From NCBI GenBank assembly GCA_910577785.1, contig CAJTNT010000016.1, forward strand, positions 20,408 to 84,407: a DNA stretch of 64,000 bases. Direction: 5' to 3'. The first letter of the stretch is position 1; each line of letters opens with the position of its first letter. Origin of the DNA: an uncultured Lachnospiraceae bacterium (lineage in GTDB: Bacteria; Bacillota; Clostridia; Lachnospirales; Lachnospiraceae). Both the position numbers and the translations under genes were made by a program. The notes below the pieces were generated by a model, which worked only from the letters and a program-made list of their open reading frames with translations, had not been told where the DNA came from and searched no databases. Positions 63,901-64,000 of this stretch are shown here, piece by piece.

Positions 63901-64000
63901 ACTTGTGCTCGTACTTTCACTCTCGCTCACAGAAGTTGACCTGCTCTCACTCTCACTTACCGAGGTTGACGTACTCTCGCTTTCACTTACACTCGTGCTG
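60946..64000 (-). CDS. Serine-rich repeat adhesin (5' end beyond window)
   Basis: At least 1,018 codons of an open frame that continues past the right edge; the true start is outside. About 800 or more residues are repeats of SESESTSTSV (10 residues, 30 bases), with a more varied stretch (SLSASVSESESIS-like) nearer the C-terminus. Then come a Pro/Thr-rich spacer (about 61140-61400), an acidic segment, and a C-terminal membrane helix (HCILHFFELLLAAVMGGVY) with a charged tail (STRKQKKEIAKLKGEDEER). No LPXTG motif; VPLDNT precedes the helix. It is the expected O-glycosylated substrate of the aSec system. Confidence 0.93.
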   Translation of the reverse strand, partial: STSVSESESTSTSVSESESRSTSVSESESTSTSVSESESTSTSESESESTSTSVSESESTSTSVSESESTSTSVSESESTSTSVSESESTSTSVSESESTSTSVSESESTSTSVSESESTSTSVSGSESTSVSESESTSTSVSESTSTSVSESESTSTSVSESESTSTSVSESESTSTSVSESESTSTSVSESESTSTSVSESESTSTSVSESESTSTSASESESTSTSVSGSESTSTSVSESESTSTSVSESTSTSVSESESTSTSVSESESTSTSVSESESTSTGVSESESTSTSASESESESTSTSLSESESTSTSVSESESTSTSVSESESTSTSVSESESTSTSVSESGSTSTSVSESESTSTSVSESESTSTSVSESESTSTLVSESESTSTSVSESESTSTSVSESESTSTSVSESTSTSVSESESTSTSVSESMSISASGSESTSTSVSESESTSTSVSESESTSTSVSESESTSISVSESESTSTSVSESESMSTSVSESESTSTSVSESESTSTSVSISASESESLSASVSESESISTSVSESLSVSESISQSESISESISESASTSSSESLSAAASESASTSASISERESLSASVSESESISASVSESLSVSESISQSESVSESISESLSASESESMSISVSESESESTSTSVSESLSLSISESASLSAAASESVSASESTSISVSESEITSISVSESESLSIAASESASLRQSISESQSASASESQSVSTSVSTSESQSISASESVSLSLSEAAGVDSASASGSTSASQSLSISESESASASASQSLSTSESLSSSTSERTSQRASTSESLSTSASERASERASTSASESASASASESASTSESLSISASESESNSIAGIITPGDNPTPPADNGPIAPTTTMPAPTAVITLPSMTGTVPTAPIGTVPIDTPPVEQPEIPSVPVPVIPDDGEDEGIINENEDSNEIVKSGDDEVPLDNTDLSKGVKHCILHFFELLLAAVMGGVYAGSTRKQKKEIAKLKGEDEER
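61390..64000 (-). repeat. Serine-rich repeat array, 30-bp periodicity
   Basis: The unit encodes SESESTSTSV. The protein is nearly invariant while the DNA varies by synonymous changes: SESES serines are mostly AGT/AGC and STSTS serines often TCA/TCG. The array is interrupted by SGSES, SESTS and SESMS variants and decays toward the 3' end. Confidence 0.92.

Noticed and set aside
61390..64000. Regular 30-bp repeats resembling a CRISPR array
   Set aside because: There are no unique spacers; the repeats are contiguous, in frame and encode a serine-rich protein.

Overview
The window looks like the chromosome of a gut-type Lachnospiraceae bacterium (Clostridia). This is inferred from strong AGGAGG-type ribosome binding sites, a V-type ATPase operon, Gram-positive transporters without outer-membrane partners, a sporulation-like promoter and the overall protein character; no rRNA is present to fix the taxon. 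Nearly all genes lie on the minus strand, so operons read right to left. Many gene starts were placed by ribosome binding sites inside longer open frames.

Left part (1-12.2 kb): a MacB-type export operon (HlyD adaptor, ATPase, second HlyD adaptor, FtsX-like permease), a divergent chemotaxis receptor, then an amino-acid/lipid-carrier cluster (PLP aminotransferase, hisC, a DUF368 PopT-like protein, glyA).

Sugar locus (12.3-22.4 kb): a LacI regulator, a three-part sugar ABC importer, a GH2 beta-galactosidase and a GH53 galactanase-like protein, resembling a ganSPQAB galactan-oligosaccharide system. A good promoter with a LacI-type operator precedes the binding protein. The GH53 protein lacks both catalytic glutamates and is flanked by small MITE-like elements. 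An L,D-transpeptidase and a tRNA-Pro(GGG) follow.

Energy/envelope block (25-39.1 kb): a complete V-type ATPase operon, headed by a protein with a degenerate receiver domain, runs without a visible terminator into a MoxR-DUF58-transglutaminase triad. A divergent Gly/Cys-rich mini-protein has a sigma-K-like promoter. A 5'-truncated orphan ABC ATPase follows.

Right part (41.2-64 kb): a large accessory Sec (aSec) and O-glycosylation island, all on the minus strand, ending in a strong terminator at about 41.15 kb. In transcription order: a serine-rich repeat protein (5' end beyond the right edge), a 45-residue membrane protein, secY2, asp1, asp2, asp3, secA2, a chimeric GtfA-like/GT2 enzyme, two Gtf3-like enzymes, three GtfB-like chaperones and two GtfA-like transferases. 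aSec systems are best known from streptococci, staphylococci and lactobacilli. This version has duplicated first-step glycosylation pairs, a novel-looking fusion transferase, and an adhesin with no LPXTG motif. It is the most interesting system in the window. The likely flow is: GtfA/GtfB pairs add the first GlcNAc to serine/threonine, Gtf3 and the fusion enzyme extend the glycan, Asp2 may acetylate it, and SecA2/SecY2/Asp1-3 export the glycoprotein.
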